From positions 1 through 64,000 of the forward strand of contig CALSMY010000011.1 of the NCBI GenBank assembly GCA_943787575.1: a stretch of 64,000 nt of DNA, given 5' to 3'. The DNA comes from an uncultured Opitutales bacterium (lineage in GTDB: Bacteria; Verrucomicrobiota; Verrucomicrobiia; Opitutales; Seribacteraceae). This document shows positions 28,890 through 39,483 of the stretch, piece by piece. The stretch's first letter is position 1, and every line of letters begins with the position of its first letter. The notes under the pieces are model-generated. The model worked only from the letters and a program-made list of their open reading frames with translations, made no database searches and was not told the DNA's origin. A program made the position numbers and the translations under genes.

Positions 28890-30677
28890 ATGAAAAACGT
28901 CTTCATCTCCCCTTATCGATTTTATTTTGTATTTTTGGCTATCCTTTTAACCTTTTGTACGCTTGGGGGAAGGCTTTTGCATCTACAAGTGTGGCAGAGT
29001 GAAAAGTACACCAGCCTGGCAAGTAACGCACGTAAGAATTTTATTCATGAAGAAGCAAGAAGGGGAGATATAGTCGATCGTAAAGGCAGCCTGCTTGCAA
29101 CTACACGATCAGTCGTTGTTCTAGGGGTTGATCCACATTCATTTAAGGAAAAAGACAGTGAGAAGATAAAGCAGTTGGCAACTCTGTTGGGTCTTGATTC
29201 AGAAAAGGTTGAAGAGTCAGTTCGACGAAAATTCATACACTCTGGAAATGTTGGAGGTGAAATGAAACCCATAAGATGGGTGAAATTAAAAGATGAGGTT
29301 GATGATTCTACTTACAGGAAAATTCGAAAACTTGGAATTGATGGAGTGTATGGAAATTATAAACACTCAAGATTATATCCAAATCAGAACTTTGCTTCGC
29401 ATGTCCTTGGTTATGTAAACAAAGAAGGAAAAGCATGTATGGGTATTGAACTGATGGCTGACTATTATCTACGGGGTCAGGACGGATGGCGAGAAAGTGA
29501 AAGAGATGGAAGGCGTAGAGAAATGCCTCAGTTTCGTTCGGTAGAATTTGATGCCAGAGAAGGGTTGAGTGTGGAATTGTCTATAGACCGTGTTGTGCAG
29601 GATCGAGTTGAGCAGGAAGTAAATAGGATTATGGAGGAGTTTTCCCCTGTAAGCGTTTCAATTATTGTCAGTGAACCAAGGACGGGTGAAATTTTGGCCA
29701 TGGCCAATGGGCCAAGTTTTGACCCCAATCTATACAATGATGTACCTTTGGAAAATCACAGGAATCGTTGTTTGACAGATCTTTATGAGCCAGGATCTAC
29801 CTTTAAGATAATACCTGTAGGTGCTGCACTTAATGAAAAAATCTTAAGAACTGATGATATTATTGATTGTTCAGTTTCGACCTATCAAAAAGGAAAAAAG
29901 AGATTGAGGCTTCCCAAGGATCATCATCCTTTAGGTAAGATTTCACTTCATCAGGTAGTTCAGAAGTCTAGTAACCGTGGTGCGGCTCAGGTTGGTTTGA
30001 GGCTTGGGCCTGAACGCCTTTATTCTTATTGCCGGGCATTCGGCTTTGGTGAGCGGACAAATCTAGGCTTACTTGGTGAGAGAAAGGGAACTCTCCATAA
30101 ACCTAGTAAATGGGATGGCTTGACCATTACACGTTTGCCAATGGGGCATGCAGTTTCTGTAACTCCAATGCAAGTGCATGGATCGATGTGTGCGGTTGCC
30201 AATGGTGGAATCATGATGAGACCCTCCTTAATAAGAAGGGTTTTCGATGAGGAATCAAAAACTGTAATTCCATTCAAACCGCGAGCTGTTAGGCGTGTAA
30301 TTGACGAACAAGTTGCCGATGAACTTTCAGAAATGCTCGTTTCTGTGGTTGGTCCTGAGGGCACTGCAAGATCGGCAATGATTCAAGGATTTCAAGTTGC
30401 GGGAAAAACAGGAACCACCCAGAAGATTATCGATGGAAAATATTCGAGTACCCATCATGTAGCTTCATTTTCAGGGTTTTTTCCTGCGGATAATCCAAGA
30501 GCAGTAATCACAGTTGTTGTTGATGAACCCAAAATGAAGAAGGGTAGGCTGGGTTATGGGGGAAGCGTGGCGGGTCCATCTTTTAAAAATATTGCATCCC
30601 GTTTAATTACTTATTTTGGGATTCAACCTAAATCGAAAGAATTATCCTTAATCAGAGAACAAAAACGAGGGTTATAA
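28890..30677 (+). CDS. ftsI: Class B penicillin-binding protein FtsI/PBP3
   Basis: EPGSTFKIIP (SxxK), SSNRGAAQVG (SxN), AGKTGTTQK (KTG). Confidence 0.93.
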   Translation: MKNVFISPYRFYFVFLAILLTFCTLGGRLLHLQVWQSEKYTSLASNARKNFIHEEARRGDIVDRKGSLLATTRSVVVLGVDPHSFKEKDSEKIKQLATLLGLDSEKVEESVRRKFIHSGNVGGEMKPIRWVKLKDEVDDSTYRKIRKLGIDGVYGNYKHSRLYPNQNFASHVLGYVNKEGKACMGIELMADYYLRGQDGWRESERDGRRREMPQFRSVEFDAREGLSVELSIDRVVQDRVEQEVNRIMEEFSPVSVSIIVSEPRTGEILAMANGPSFDPNLYNDVPLENHRNRCLTDLYEPGSTFKIIPVGAALNEKILRTDDIIDCSVSTYQKGKKRLRLPKDHHPLGKISLHQVVQKSSNRGAAQVGLRLGPERLYSYCRAFGFGERTNLGLLGERKGTLHKPSKWDGLTITRLPMGHAVSVTPMQVHGSMCAVANGGIMMRPSLIRRVFDEESKTVIPFKPRAVRRVIDEQVADELSEMLVSVVGPEGTARSAMIQGFQVAGKTGTTQKIIDGKYSSTHHVASFSGFFPADNPRAVITVVVDEPKMKKGRLGYGGSVAGPSFKNIASRLITYFGIQPKSKELSLIREQKRGL

Positions 30678-30683
30678 GTTGTT

Positions 30684-32222
30684 ATGAAAAAGAGTGATCA
30701 AGAAATAAACTGTGTGGATAGCGTAAAGTCGAGAATTACAAAGCATCGAGAACTAAGTGCTCTGACAGACAAAGAATTCAGTACAGATAAAAACTTTCAA
30801 AATCAGGTGGTTAAATCGATAAGTTCAGACAGTAGGAGAGTAAATCCCGGAGCTGCTTTTTTTGCTATTCCTGGCAATAGAACAAACGGAGACCTTCACA
30901 TCCAGGAAGCTTTAAATAGGGGGGCAAAAGTAATTGTTTCTCAATCTGATGAGGTAAGTGTACCCCTTGGTGTGGCACGCGTAAAGGTGACGGATGCCCG
31001 CAAGTCCATGGCAAAGTTTACCAAAAAGTTTTATGGTTCCCCTGATGAATCATTAAGCCTTATTGGGATAACTGGAACCAATGGAAAAACGACGGTTAGT
31101 ACTTTAACCCGTCATTTATTGGAGGAACCTGGTTGCCCAGTAGGATTAATCGGAACGGTACAGTATAATTTGGGAGACAGAGATGTTCCTTCATTCAAGA
31201 CAACTCCAGAAGCTACCGATTTATATCCCATGTTAAAAAGTATGCTCGCTGCAGGTTGCAGTAGTTCGGTGATGGAAATAAGTTCCCACGGAATTCATCA
31301 ATCAAGAGTTAATGGAATTTCTCTTGAAATTGCAGCTTTTACGAATCTTACAAGGGATCATCTCGATTACCATGGAAGTATGGAGGAGTACTACCAAGAA
31401 AAGCGCAAACTCTTCAATGGAATGAACGGACCGTTGCCAAAAGTAGCGGTAATTAATGGAGATTGCCCCTATGGAAAAAGACTGATTCAGGAACTGCCTC
31501 CACAGGTACAGGTTTTAACTTTTGGGTTTGAAGAAGGAAATCAATTTTGTGCGAAAAACCTTACCCTTGATGCCGAAGGTTCAAAGTTTGTAATGGAAAG
31601 TCCATTGGGAAACACCGTGGTGGCTAGTCCTTTAATTGGGCGTTACAATGTTTCGAATGTTTTGGCCTCGTTTGCTATCATGCATGCAATGGGGAAAAGT
31701 GTGGTCGAATCGATCCATAAATTAAGAAGTTTTAAGGGTGTATGTGGAAGGATGGAGAGTGTAGACAGGGGACAGCCTTACCGAGTTGTTGTCGACTATG
31801 CTCACACGCCCGATGCACTTCGTAATGCATTAGAAATGCTCAGGGAATGCACTAAGGGAAAAGTCAGGGTGGTTTTCGGATGCGGTGGAGATAGAGATAA
31901 AGGAAAGCGACTTGAAATGACGCGGGTCGCTTGTGCTGCCGCAGATCAGGTCTGGGCGACCTCAGATAATCCACGGACGGAAAGTATCGATTCTATATTT
32001 AACGACATGCAAAAAGGAGTGTGTAAAGGCGCTGAGGTTTATTTCGTTGAAGACCGAAGAAGGGCGATTGATTTAGCTTTAGATGCTGCTGGCGAAGATG
32101 ATTGTGTACTCATCGCAGGCAAGGGCCATGAGGCTTATCAAGAGGTTCAATACACAGCGATTCCTTTTGATGATCGTTTAGTTGCAGGTGGTTTATTGGA
32201 TGCAAAAGTTTTTGGAGGTTAA
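30684..32222 (+). CDS. murE: UDP-MurNAc-tripeptide synthetase MurE, probably meso-DAP type
   Basis: IGITGTNGKTTVSTLTRHLL; ATSDNPRTESIDSI contains the DNPR motif. Confidence 0.93.
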   Translation: MKKSDQEINCVDSVKSRITKHRELSALTDKEFSTDKNFQNQVVKSISSDSRRVNPGAAFFAIPGNRTNGDLHIQEALNRGAKVIVSQSDEVSVPLGVARVKVTDARKSMAKFTKKFYGSPDESLSLIGITGTNGKTTVSTLTRHLLEEPGCPVGLIGTVQYNLGDRDVPSFKTTPEATDLYPMLKSMLAAGCSSSVMEISSHGIHQSRVNGISLEIAAFTNLTRDHLDYHGSMEEYYQEKRKLFNGMNGPLPKVAVINGDCPYGKRLIQELPPQVQVLTFGFEEGNQFCAKNLTLDAEGSKFVMESPLGNTVVASPLIGRYNVSNVLASFAIMHAMGKSVVESIHKLRSFKGVCGRMESVDRGQPYRVVVDYAHTPDALRNALEMLRECTKGKVRVVFGCGGDRDKGKRLEMTRVACAAADQVWATSDNPRTESIDSIFNDMQKGVCKGAEVYFVEDRRRAIDLALDAAGEDDCVLIAGKGHEAYQEVQYTAIPFDDRLVAGGLLDAKVFGG

Positions 32223-33641
32223 ATGTATCGCTTTGATCCAAATTCTTTAAGCCGTTGGTGCGATGGTAGGTGGACTGATTCACCGAGCAATGGGATAAAT
32301 GGTTTTACTATAGATTCCCGAAAAGTCAGCTCGGGGGATATGTTTGTGGCGATTAAAGCAGATAGGGACGGGCATAATTATTTAGATCAGGCATGTAAGG
32401 AGGGAGCCATTGCGGGATTGGTTGACCATCAGGTAGGTGGATCGCAAGTTCCCCAATTAGTGGTAGGTGATACCCTGTTATCGTTCCAAAGAATTGCCAA
32501 AGAGCATAGGGCGCAGTTTTCTGGAAAAGTTGTTGGAGTCACTGGTAGTTGTGGGAAGACATCCACGAAAGAAATTTTAAAAACATTATTGGACCAATCA
32601 TTGTGTACGGAAGGGAACTTAAATAATTTCCTTGGGGTGCCCTTGACTTTAACCCAAGTATGCGAGGGTGAGCACAGATTTGCTGTTGTAGAAGCTGGAA
32701 TAAATCAAATGGGAGAAATGGATGTTCTGACAGATATGATTTGTCCAAACCTGACTATCATTACTTCCATTGGACATTCCCATTTAGAGGGTTTGCAAAC
32801 AATTGAAAATGTGGCCAAAGAGAAAATTAGGCTATGGACACATTCTGCTGAAAAGTGCCTTGGTATTTTCCCTGAGGAATTAGTGCAATACGACTGTTTT
32901 AAAAATGCTATTAGCGAAGAACGCCCATATATATTGGTCAAAAAGGGTGGGGCACCGGAGGAGGTTCAAGGTCCAAACCAAGTACTTTATAATATTTCGA
33001 CTGAAACAAACGAGGGTGGGCATTCTATCGTTCTGAATATAGAGCGTTTTGAGTGCCCTCCTCTCTCCATTCCTATCCAACCACTATCGGATGGGTTAAT
33101 AAGAAATATGGTCTTGGCATGCGTTGCTGCATGGAAACTTGGAGCTAGTGATAAAGAAATTTTTGAACGCCTACCCCAATACTGTCCCTCCGGTCTACGA
33201 GGATCTAACCTCGTAGGCCGGGGGCGTTCGTATCTCGTCGATTGTTATAACGCTAATCCAGCATCTATGATGGATAGTATCGAGTATTTTAGAAGAAAGT
33301 TTAGAAATAAACCAAAGCTTCTAGTTCTTGGCGGAATGAATGAATTGGGAAATATGAGCCAAAAACTCCATTTTGAAACCGGCAAAGCCATTCTTATGGA
33401 TGAGAAGGATCGAGCAATTTTAATTGGTGGTCATGCCCGTCAAATGGCTCAGGGGATGATTGATAGTGGAGCAAGGCTGGATCAACTTGTAGTGCTTGAA
33501 AATGCAGAGGATGGAAGGCCATTAATTGAAGAGTTTGATGGACCAGTATTGTTAAAAGGAAGTCGTTCGTTTCGCCTAGAGGAATTAGTGCCTAAGTGGG
33601 CTGTTGAGGTAGAGTCACAACAAGTGGGTATGCTGTGCTGA
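32223..33641 (+). CDS. murF: UDP-MurNAc-tripeptide:D-Ala-D-Ala ligase
   Basis: VVGVTGSCGKTSTKEILKTLL ... YLVDCYNANPASM. Confidence 0.92.
   Translation: MYRFDPNSLSRWCDGRWTDSPSNGINGFTIDSRKVSSGDMFVAIKADRDGHNYLDQACKEGAIAGLVDHQVGGSQVPQLVVGDTLLSFQRIAKEHRAQFSGKVVGVTGSCGKTSTKEILKTLLDQSLCTEGNLNNFLGVPLTLTQVCEGEHRFAVVEAGINQMGEMDVLTDMICPNLTIITSIGHSHLEGLQTIENVAKEKIRLWTHSAEKCLGIFPEELVQYDCFKNAISEERPYILVKKGGAPEEVQGPNQVLYNISTETNEGGHSIVLNIERFECPPLSIPIQPLSDGLIRNMVLACVAAWKLGASDKEIFERLPQYCPSGLRGSNLVGRGRSYLVDCYNANPASMMDSIEYFRRKFRNKPKLLVLGGMNELGNMSQKLHFETGKAILMDEKDRAILIGGHARQMAQGMIDSGARLDQLVVLENAEDGRPLIEEFDGPVLLKGSRSFRLEELVPKWAVEVESQQVGMLC
33190..33221. other. Intragenic hairpin in murF (13-bp stem, 6-nt loop)
   Basis: CCGGTCTACGAGG-ATCTAA-CCTCGTAGGCCGG; one non-Watson-Crick position that could be G-U in RNA. 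Confidence 0.6.
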
Positions 33642-34780
33642 GTTGGTTACAATTTAGTGAGGACCTTTGGGGGCCGCTTCGTTTATTTCAATATATTTCT
33701 GTTCGTTCCTTGGGTGCTGGAATAACCGCTCTAATTATGGGTTTTTGGATCGGTCCATTTCTTATTCGATCCCTTAGGAATATCGGGGCAAAACAGGCAT
33801 TTCGTGGAAAAGACGAAGTCGGAGACTTGGCGGATTTACACTCAGATAAAACTCATACACCAACCATGGGAGGTGCACTTATTTTTATTTCGGTTTTGTG
33901 TAGTACCCTTTTATGGGCGGAGCCAAATGTATATGTTTGTACTGCACTTATAACATATGCACTTTTGACCGGAGTTGGATTTGCGGATGATTATTTAAAA
34001 GTATCCAAGAAGAACAGTAAAGGCTTGCCCGGTAAATTTAAACTCCTGGGTCAGCTTGGAACTACAGCTGTGGCACTTTTTATCTTACTTGGTCCTTTTG
34101 CTAATGATTTAAGTGGAGTGAGTAATGAATCTCTGGGCAGCCCAGATAAAATGAGGGAATTTTGGATTCCTTTTGTGAGTTATCCTGATGGATTGGGTAT
34201 TCCCATGATGTCCACTGTTACGCTCTTTATCTTCTTTCTGATAACTCTTTCAGGTACAAGTAATGCGATCAATCTTACCGATGGATTAGACGGTTTGGCC
34301 ATTGGTTGTACGGTTACGGTAGCCTTGACCTATGGAATCATGTCATATGCGTCCGGAAACTTCCTCATTGCGGATTATTTGAAAATTAGTTGGGTTCCTG
34401 GTTCAGGGGAACTAACCATTTTGTGTACGGCACTACTCGGTGGGAGTCTCGCATTTTTATGGTACAATGCACATCCGGCCGAAATTTTTATGGGTGATAC
34501 GGGATCCTTAGCCATAGGAGGCTTGGTTGGAATTATTGCCCTTATGATTCATCAACCGCTAACTTTAATTATTGTCGGGGGTATTTTTGTGATCGAAGCA
34601 ATGTCAGTTATCTTACAGGTGGCGTCTTTCAAACTTCGTGGAAAAAGAATTTTTCTCATGTCTCCCATTCATCACCATTTTGAATTAAAGGGGTGGAAAG
34701 AAACCAAGGTAGTTATTCGTTTTTGGATATTATCTCTTCTTTTTGCTTTGATCGGTTTGGCCACTCTTAAACTTAGGTAA
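33635..34780 (+). CDS. mraY: Phospho-MurNAc-pentapeptide transferase
   Basis: HTPTMGGALIF ... NLTDGLDGLAIG ... WYNAHPAEIFMGDTGSLAIGG ... HHHFELKGW. Confidence 0.96.
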   Translation: MLSWLQFSEDLWGPLRLFQYISVRSLGAGITALIMGFWIGPFLIRSLRNIGAKQAFRGKDEVGDLADLHSDKTHTPTMGGALIFISVLCSTLLWAEPNVYVCTALITYALLTGVGFADDYLKVSKKNSKGLPGKFKLLGQLGTTAVALFILLGPFANDLSGVSNESLGSPDKMREFWIPFVSYPDGLGIPMMSTVTLFIFFLITLSGTSNAINLTDGLDGLAIGCTVTVALTYGIMSYASGNFLIADYLKISWVPGSGELTILCTALLGGSLAFLWYNAHPAEIFMGDTGSLAIGGLVGIIALMIHQPLTLIIVGGIFVIEAMSVILQVASFKLRGKRIFLMSPIHHHFELKGWKETKVVIRFWILSLLFALIGLATLKLR

Positions 34781-36103
34781 ATGAAGGCTGATTTTTTAAA
34801 AGACTTACTTAAAAGATCTACTGGTTCAGTAGCAGTTTTGGGAAATGGCCTAAGTGGCAGAGCGGTTGAGGACTTACTTAACAAAGAGGGTTATGCCTGC
34901 GATATGTTTGATCAAAAAGACAAATTGTTTGGTCGTGAAAATGCACGCAATTGTTCGTTAGTCATTACGAGTCCTGGTTTTCCTCCCAGTCATGAATGGA
35001 TCAAGTTGGCAGAAAAAGAGGGAAAAACGATAATCACAGAACTTGATCTTGGCATGTGCTATTCAAGGGCAAGATCTTTAGTTGGCATAACCGGAACCAA
35101 TGGCAAAACTTCGCTTGCCACTATTTTGAGTCATGTTGCTAATAATCTGGGCCTTCCAAGCATAGCATTGGGAAATATTGGCCATCCATTAGCGAGTGCA
35201 GAAGCTAGTGGTAAAACGATAGGGAAAAATATTTTTCTTGAAACCAGTTCTTTTCAAGCGTCTCAATCTACTGTTCTTAGGCTGGACTCTCTCTTATGGA
35301 CGAATTTTTCCCCAGACCATTTGGATTATCATCTGAGTGAAAGAGAATACTTCCTAGCCAAGTTGAAATTGGCTAATAGGTGTAAGAACTCAAATAATGT
35401 TTGGATTGGAGAATCGGTTCTATCGAATGCCCAAAAGTTTGGAATTTCTATAAATCCTAATTTTCAGGTTGTTCAATCGCTGGGTAAAAAAGATATCCCT
35501 TTGGATGTAAACCCTTTCTTTAAGAGCATTCCACAATCTGAAAATCTTGCTTTCGCATTACAATGGACTTCTGGTTTTGGAATTTCTCATAAACAATTTT
35601 TCAAAGCACTTGAAGGGTACGAACCAGAACCCCATCGCTTGCAAAAAGTTGATGATGTTAATCAGGTTAGTTTTTGGAATGATTCAAAGTCGACCAACTT
35701 GGCCTCGGTTGTTGCTGCCTGCAGATCGTTTTCTGAAAAAATAATTTGGATAGGTGGTGGAAAAAATAAAGGACAGCAAGCGAGTGATTTTGCAAAATCT
35801 TTAAAGCCCTATTTAGCAGGGGCTTTTTTAATTGGTGAAATGAGTTTTCCACTCAATCAATGCCTTTTGGAAAGAGGAATTAAGTCCACCATTTGCAAAA
35901 GTTTAAGAGACGCACTCCATCTGGCTTTTGAGGCTGCTGCACGGCAGCAAAAAATACTTTTTAGTCCGGGTTTTTCAAGTTTTGACATGTTTTCGAATTA
36001 TTCAGAAAGAGGAAATTCCTTTAAATCTCTCGTTTTCGATTTGAAGAGGTGCTCTCAAGAGGATACGAAATTACCTGTAACCCATTTGCAAATCAGCTAT
36101 TAA
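34781..36103 (+). CDS. murD: UDP-MurNAc-L-Ala:D-Glu ligase
   Basis: LVGITGTNGKTSLATIL ... SPDHLDYH ... FWNDSKSTNLASV ... ILFSPGFSSFDMF. Confidence 0.93.
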   Translation: MKADFLKDLLKRSTGSVAVLGNGLSGRAVEDLLNKEGYACDMFDQKDKLFGRENARNCSLVITSPGFPPSHEWIKLAEKEGKTIITELDLGMCYSRARSLVGITGTNGKTSLATILSHVANNLGLPSIALGNIGHPLASAEASGKTIGKNIFLETSSFQASQSTVLRLDSLLWTNFSPDHLDYHLSEREYFLAKLKLANRCKNSNNVWIGESVLSNAQKFGISINPNFQVVQSLGKKDIPLDVNPFFKSIPQSENLAFALQWTSGFGISHKQFFKALEGYEPEPHRLQKVDDVNQVSFWNDSKSTNLASVVAACRSFSEKIIWIGGGKNKGQQASDFAKSLKPYLAGAFLIGEMSFPLNQCLLERGIKSTICKSLRDALHLAFEAAARQQKILFSPGFSSFDMFSNYSERGNSFKSLVFDLKRCSQEDTKLPVTHLQISY

Positions 36104-36108
36104 GAAAA

Positions 36109-37176
36109 ATGAAACTATCAAAAGTATTCGGTATCGTACTCTCGCTTCACGTCGGAGTTATTCTTCTGGTTATGTTCCAACCAAGTTGCCAGACAACAGG
36201 TGGAAAGGCACAAGACCTCGGTGCGGATGTTCCTCCCGCGGCCGAGGATGCCTCTGAGCAAACCTTTAATCAAGGAATCGAGGATTCCAGTATTCAGGAG
36301 CCAACAGAAGTTAAAGGCACTTCTTCTGCCAATGAATTTGCGGCACCTCAACGTCCCGCTCCTGGAGAATTAATTGTGCCCCAAGAGCCAGGTGTATCCT
36401 CAACTCAATCGATTATCGTTCCTCGTGAACAAAAGCCTGTCCCCATTGATTTGCGCCCTTCGGATCTTGCAATTTATAAAGTTGAGCGGGGAGATACCCT
36501 CTGGGGAATTGCCAGAAAAAATGGCGTGGCTTTGTCAAAATTACTGGATGCTAATCCCAATCTTAATCAAAGCGGCCGCTTATCGATCGGTCAGGAAATT
36601 ATGATTCCCGGCGCAGATACTCCTGGATTGTCTTTGCCCAAAGCTTCACCAGAAGCGAGTAATCTTGATTCTGGATTAACGGGAAATTCTTACTCTGTAG
36701 AAAAAGGGGACACGCTTTCTCGAATTGCCCGTAAACATGGGCTTCGTTTGTCGGAATTACTCAAGGCGAACAATATGTCCATGTCTTCCATTATCCGTCC
36801 TGGACAGAAGTTATTAATACCAGAAGGATCTTCATATGCTCCTACCGAAACTACAGAAGTTTCTGCTCCCAGAGTGGTCCCGCTTGGAGCGAGTACACAT
36901 ATTGTTAAAAAGGGAGATAACCTTTCTCGTATTGCCTCGATTTACGGAGTATCAGTCGGACAAATTATGGAATGGAATGGGCTCACCAATCCAAGCTTGA
37001 TTCGTGCTGGACAGCCGCTAATCGTTTCACAGGCTTCGGTTAATTCACAGCCGAATCCTCCCACTGTAGATTTTAGCAATGAAGCGAAGGTAGTTCCAAG
37101 TGATGAGGGGGCAAGCTTGCAAGACTTCTTTAACGACTCATCCAACGAGGATCGACCAATTATCGATGCTCCTTGA
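36109..37176 (+). CDS. Protein with three LysM domains, inside the dcw cluster
   Basis: YKVERGDTLWGIARKNGV, YSVEKGDTLSRIARKHGL, HIVKKGDNLSRIASIYGV; N-terminal hydrophobic segment. Start chosen inside ORF 36049..37176. Confidence 0.9.
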   Translation: MKLSKVFGIVLSLHVGVILLVMFQPSCQTTGGKAQDLGADVPPAAEDASEQTFNQGIEDSSIQEPTEVKGTSSANEFAAPQRPAPGELIVPQEPGVSSTQSIIVPREQKPVPIDLRPSDLAIYKVERGDTLWGIARKNGVALSKLLDANPNLNQSGRLSIGQEIMIPGADTPGLSLPKASPEASNLDSGLTGNSYSVEKGDTLSRIARKHGLRLSELLKANNMSMSSIIRPGQKLLIPEGSSYAPTETTEVSAPRVVPLGASTHIVKKGDNLSRIASIYGVSVGQIMEWNGLTNPSLIRAGQPLIVSQASVNSQPNPPTVDFSNEAKVVPSDEGASLQDFFNDSSNEDRPIIDAP

Positions 37177-37198
37177 TGGTGTCATAGGTTTCTAATGT

Positions 37199-38350
37199 GT
37201 GTGGTGGAAATGGGAGGTTCGATTGGCAGATGTAAGAGCGTTTAATAGGACTACCAACTGGGTAACGGCATATATTGTCGTTGCATCGATCGGGCTAACG
37301 ATGATTGGACTGGTTATGCTTTTTAGTGCTGGGGCAGTACGTGGAGCTCAAGATTTATTGGTTAAACAGGTTGTTTGGGTTCTCATATCTCTCGCAGTTG
37401 GCGGCTATATTTCGTTTGTCGACCTGGATTGGTTGCGCAACCGTACCTACATTATCTTTGCCCTCTGCTTGGTGGGCTTGGTACTCACTCTCATTCCGGG
37501 AATTGGGGTTAAAGTAAACGGGGCTCAAAGATGGATAGGTCTTGGATCATTACGGGTACAGCCATCTGAATTTGCAAAGATTGGACTGGTTTTATTGTTG
37601 GCAAAATATTTTGCCGATAAGCAACGAGAGATTGGCAGTTTTGTTCACGGGTTTTTCATTCCATCTCTCATTATTGGATCAGTTTGTTTGCTCATTCTTT
37701 TACAGCCCGATTTTGGTACTTGTTTTTTGTGCGGAGCTGTGGGTGCGACATTACTTTTTCAAGCTGGGGTTGGCCTAAGATGGCTTTTACCGGTTGCTGG
37801 CTTTGCGGTGGCTGCATTTTCTATTTTAGTATATTTTGACCCTGTTCGTATAAGGCGAGTTACTTCTTTCCTTGATGTTGAAGCTAACGCCAATGACAGT
37901 GCCTATCAATTATGGCAAGGTATGCTCGCTTTTGGCGTAGGAGGTATTGAAGGAGTCGGCTTGGGTATGGGTCGTCAACAAATGTATTTTTTGCCCGAGG
38001 CCCATACTGATTTTATATTTCCAGTTATTGGAGAAGAGCTTGGTTTGCTCACCACTATATCGATCCTTCTTACTTTTTTATTATTATTTTTCAGCGTGGG
38101 TTTGAAATTAAGGCAAGTTTCGAGGATGCATGAATACCTTTTGGCCATGGGAGCGCTGCTTTTCGTGGTTTTGCAAGCAATCATAAATATGGGCGTGGTC
38201 ACGGGTTGTCTTCCAACCAAGGGGATGTCCCTTCCCTTTATAAGTTATGGGGGATCCAACCTTGTGGTAACTTTTGTATTTGTTGGACTGGTCATCAATG
38301 TGCTGAGAAAAAAGGATAATCCTTCACCTATTCAAGCAAGAGAATTATGA
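37199..38350 (+). CDS. ftsW: SEDS-family lipid II polymerase FtsW
   Basis: RWIGLGSLRVQPSEFAKIGLVLLLAKYF ... LPEAHTDFIFPVIGEELG ... LPTKGMSLPFISYGGSNL. Start uncertain. Confidence 0.94.
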   Translation: MWWKWEVRLADVRAFNRTTNWVTAYIVVASIGLTMIGLVMLFSAGAVRGAQDLLVKQVVWVLISLAVGGYISFVDLDWLRNRTYIIFALCLVGLVLTLIPGIGVKVNGAQRWIGLGSLRVQPSEFAKIGLVLLLAKYFADKQREIGSFVHGFFIPSLIIGSVCLLILLQPDFGTCFLCGAVGATLLFQAGVGLRWLLPVAGFAVAAFSILVYFDPVRIRRVTSFLDVEANANDSAYQLWQGMLAFGVGGIEGVGLGMGRQQMYFLPEAHTDFIFPVIGEELGLLTTISILLTFLLLFFSVGLKLRQVSRMHEYLLAMGALLFVVLQAIINMGVVTGCLPTKGMSLPFISYGGSNLVVTFVFVGLVINVLRKKDNPSPIQAREL

Positions 38351-39483
38351 AGAACATAGTTATAGCTTGTGGAGGAACAGGAGGGCATCTTACCCCTGGT
38401 ATTGCACTCGCCCAAAGCTTAGAAGAGCTGGGCTGCCCGACCTGGCTATTTATCAGCCAAAAACAGGTGGACTCGCGCCTTGCTTCTAAATATCCAGAAC
38501 TTACCTTCATTTCTATGCCAGGTGCACCTTTTATTCGTACACCTTTGGGCCTGTTTAAATTCCTTAAAGGTTTTTTACTTTCCTTTATTCGTTCCCGAAG
38601 ATTCTTTCGTAAAGTGGATGCCGATGTACTTATTGGCTTTGGCGGGTTTTCATCCTTTGGACCTGCATTAGCAGCGCGTACGAATGGAATTCCCTTTCAT
38701 ATTCACGAGGCCAACCGGGTTGTGGGTAAGGCGGTTCGCTTTTTGGCTAATCGTGCCAATCGAGTCTATTTGCCAAGTGGAATAACTTTGCCCGGGGTTG
38801 CGACCGAAAAAATTTCTAATATTGGATACCCGCTAAGATCAGATTTTAGAAGGATTCCCATGGAGAGAGCGAGGAAGTGTCTTGGGATTTCGATGTCGGA
38901 TAAATTATTGGTTGTTCTTGGAGGAAGCCAAGGGGCGGTTTCCCTAAATAATTGGGTGAAAAACAATTTAGAAGAATTAGCCAAGGATGGGGTTTCGGTT
39001 TATTGCCTTACTGGAATGAATGAACAGAGTTCCGGTGTCGTTCAATTGGAAGGTGTAGGGGGGGAGATAGTAACCAGTCGGTTCGTTGCTTTTAGTGATC
39101 AGATTCACATTTTAATGTCTTCTGCGAACCTTGTTATTTCCCGTGCCGGTGCCGGTTCGATTGCTGAAATTGTGCGTTGTCGAGTGCCTTCTATTCTCAT
39201 CCCTTATCCCTATGCCGCGGATAACCATCAGCAAGCCAATGCCAATTTTTTAGAAGCCAAAGGAGGCGGAGTTGTATGCTTGGAAGAAGGTATGAATAGT
39301 AAGCTACTTTCGGAAGTTCGTGAAGTTATGTTCAACGAAGAATTCCGTGCGGTTTTACGGCGAAATTTATATTCGATTGATCAGGATGATGTCTCTCAAA
39401 GGTTAGCCAAGGATGTATTAAAGAGTCTGCAGATAAATAAGAGATCCGAACCGGGGATTGAACTCATGGAACTAAGTTTATGA
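38347..39483 (+). CDS. murG: UDP-GlcNAc:undecaprenyl-PP-MurNAc-pentapeptide transferase
   Basis: IACGGTGGHLTPGIALA ... SRAGAGSIAEIVRCRVPSILIPYPYAADNHQ. Confidence 0.95.
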   Translation: MKNIVIACGGTGGHLTPGIALAQSLEELGCPTWLFISQKQVDSRLASKYPELTFISMPGAPFIRTPLGLFKFLKGFLLSFIRSRRFFRKVDADVLIGFGGFSSFGPALAARTNGIPFHIHEANRVVGKAVRFLANRANRVYLPSGITLPGVATEKISNIGYPLRSDFRRIPMERARKCLGISMSDKLLVVLGGSQGAVSLNNWVKNNLEELAKDGVSVYCLTGMNEQSSGVVQLEGVGGEIVTSRFVAFSDQIHILMSSANLVISRAGAGSIAEIVRCRVPSILIPYPYAADNHQQANANFLEAKGGGVVCLEEGMNSKLLSEVREVMFNEEFRAVLRRNLYSIDQDDVSQRLAKDVLKSLQINKRSEPGIELMELSL

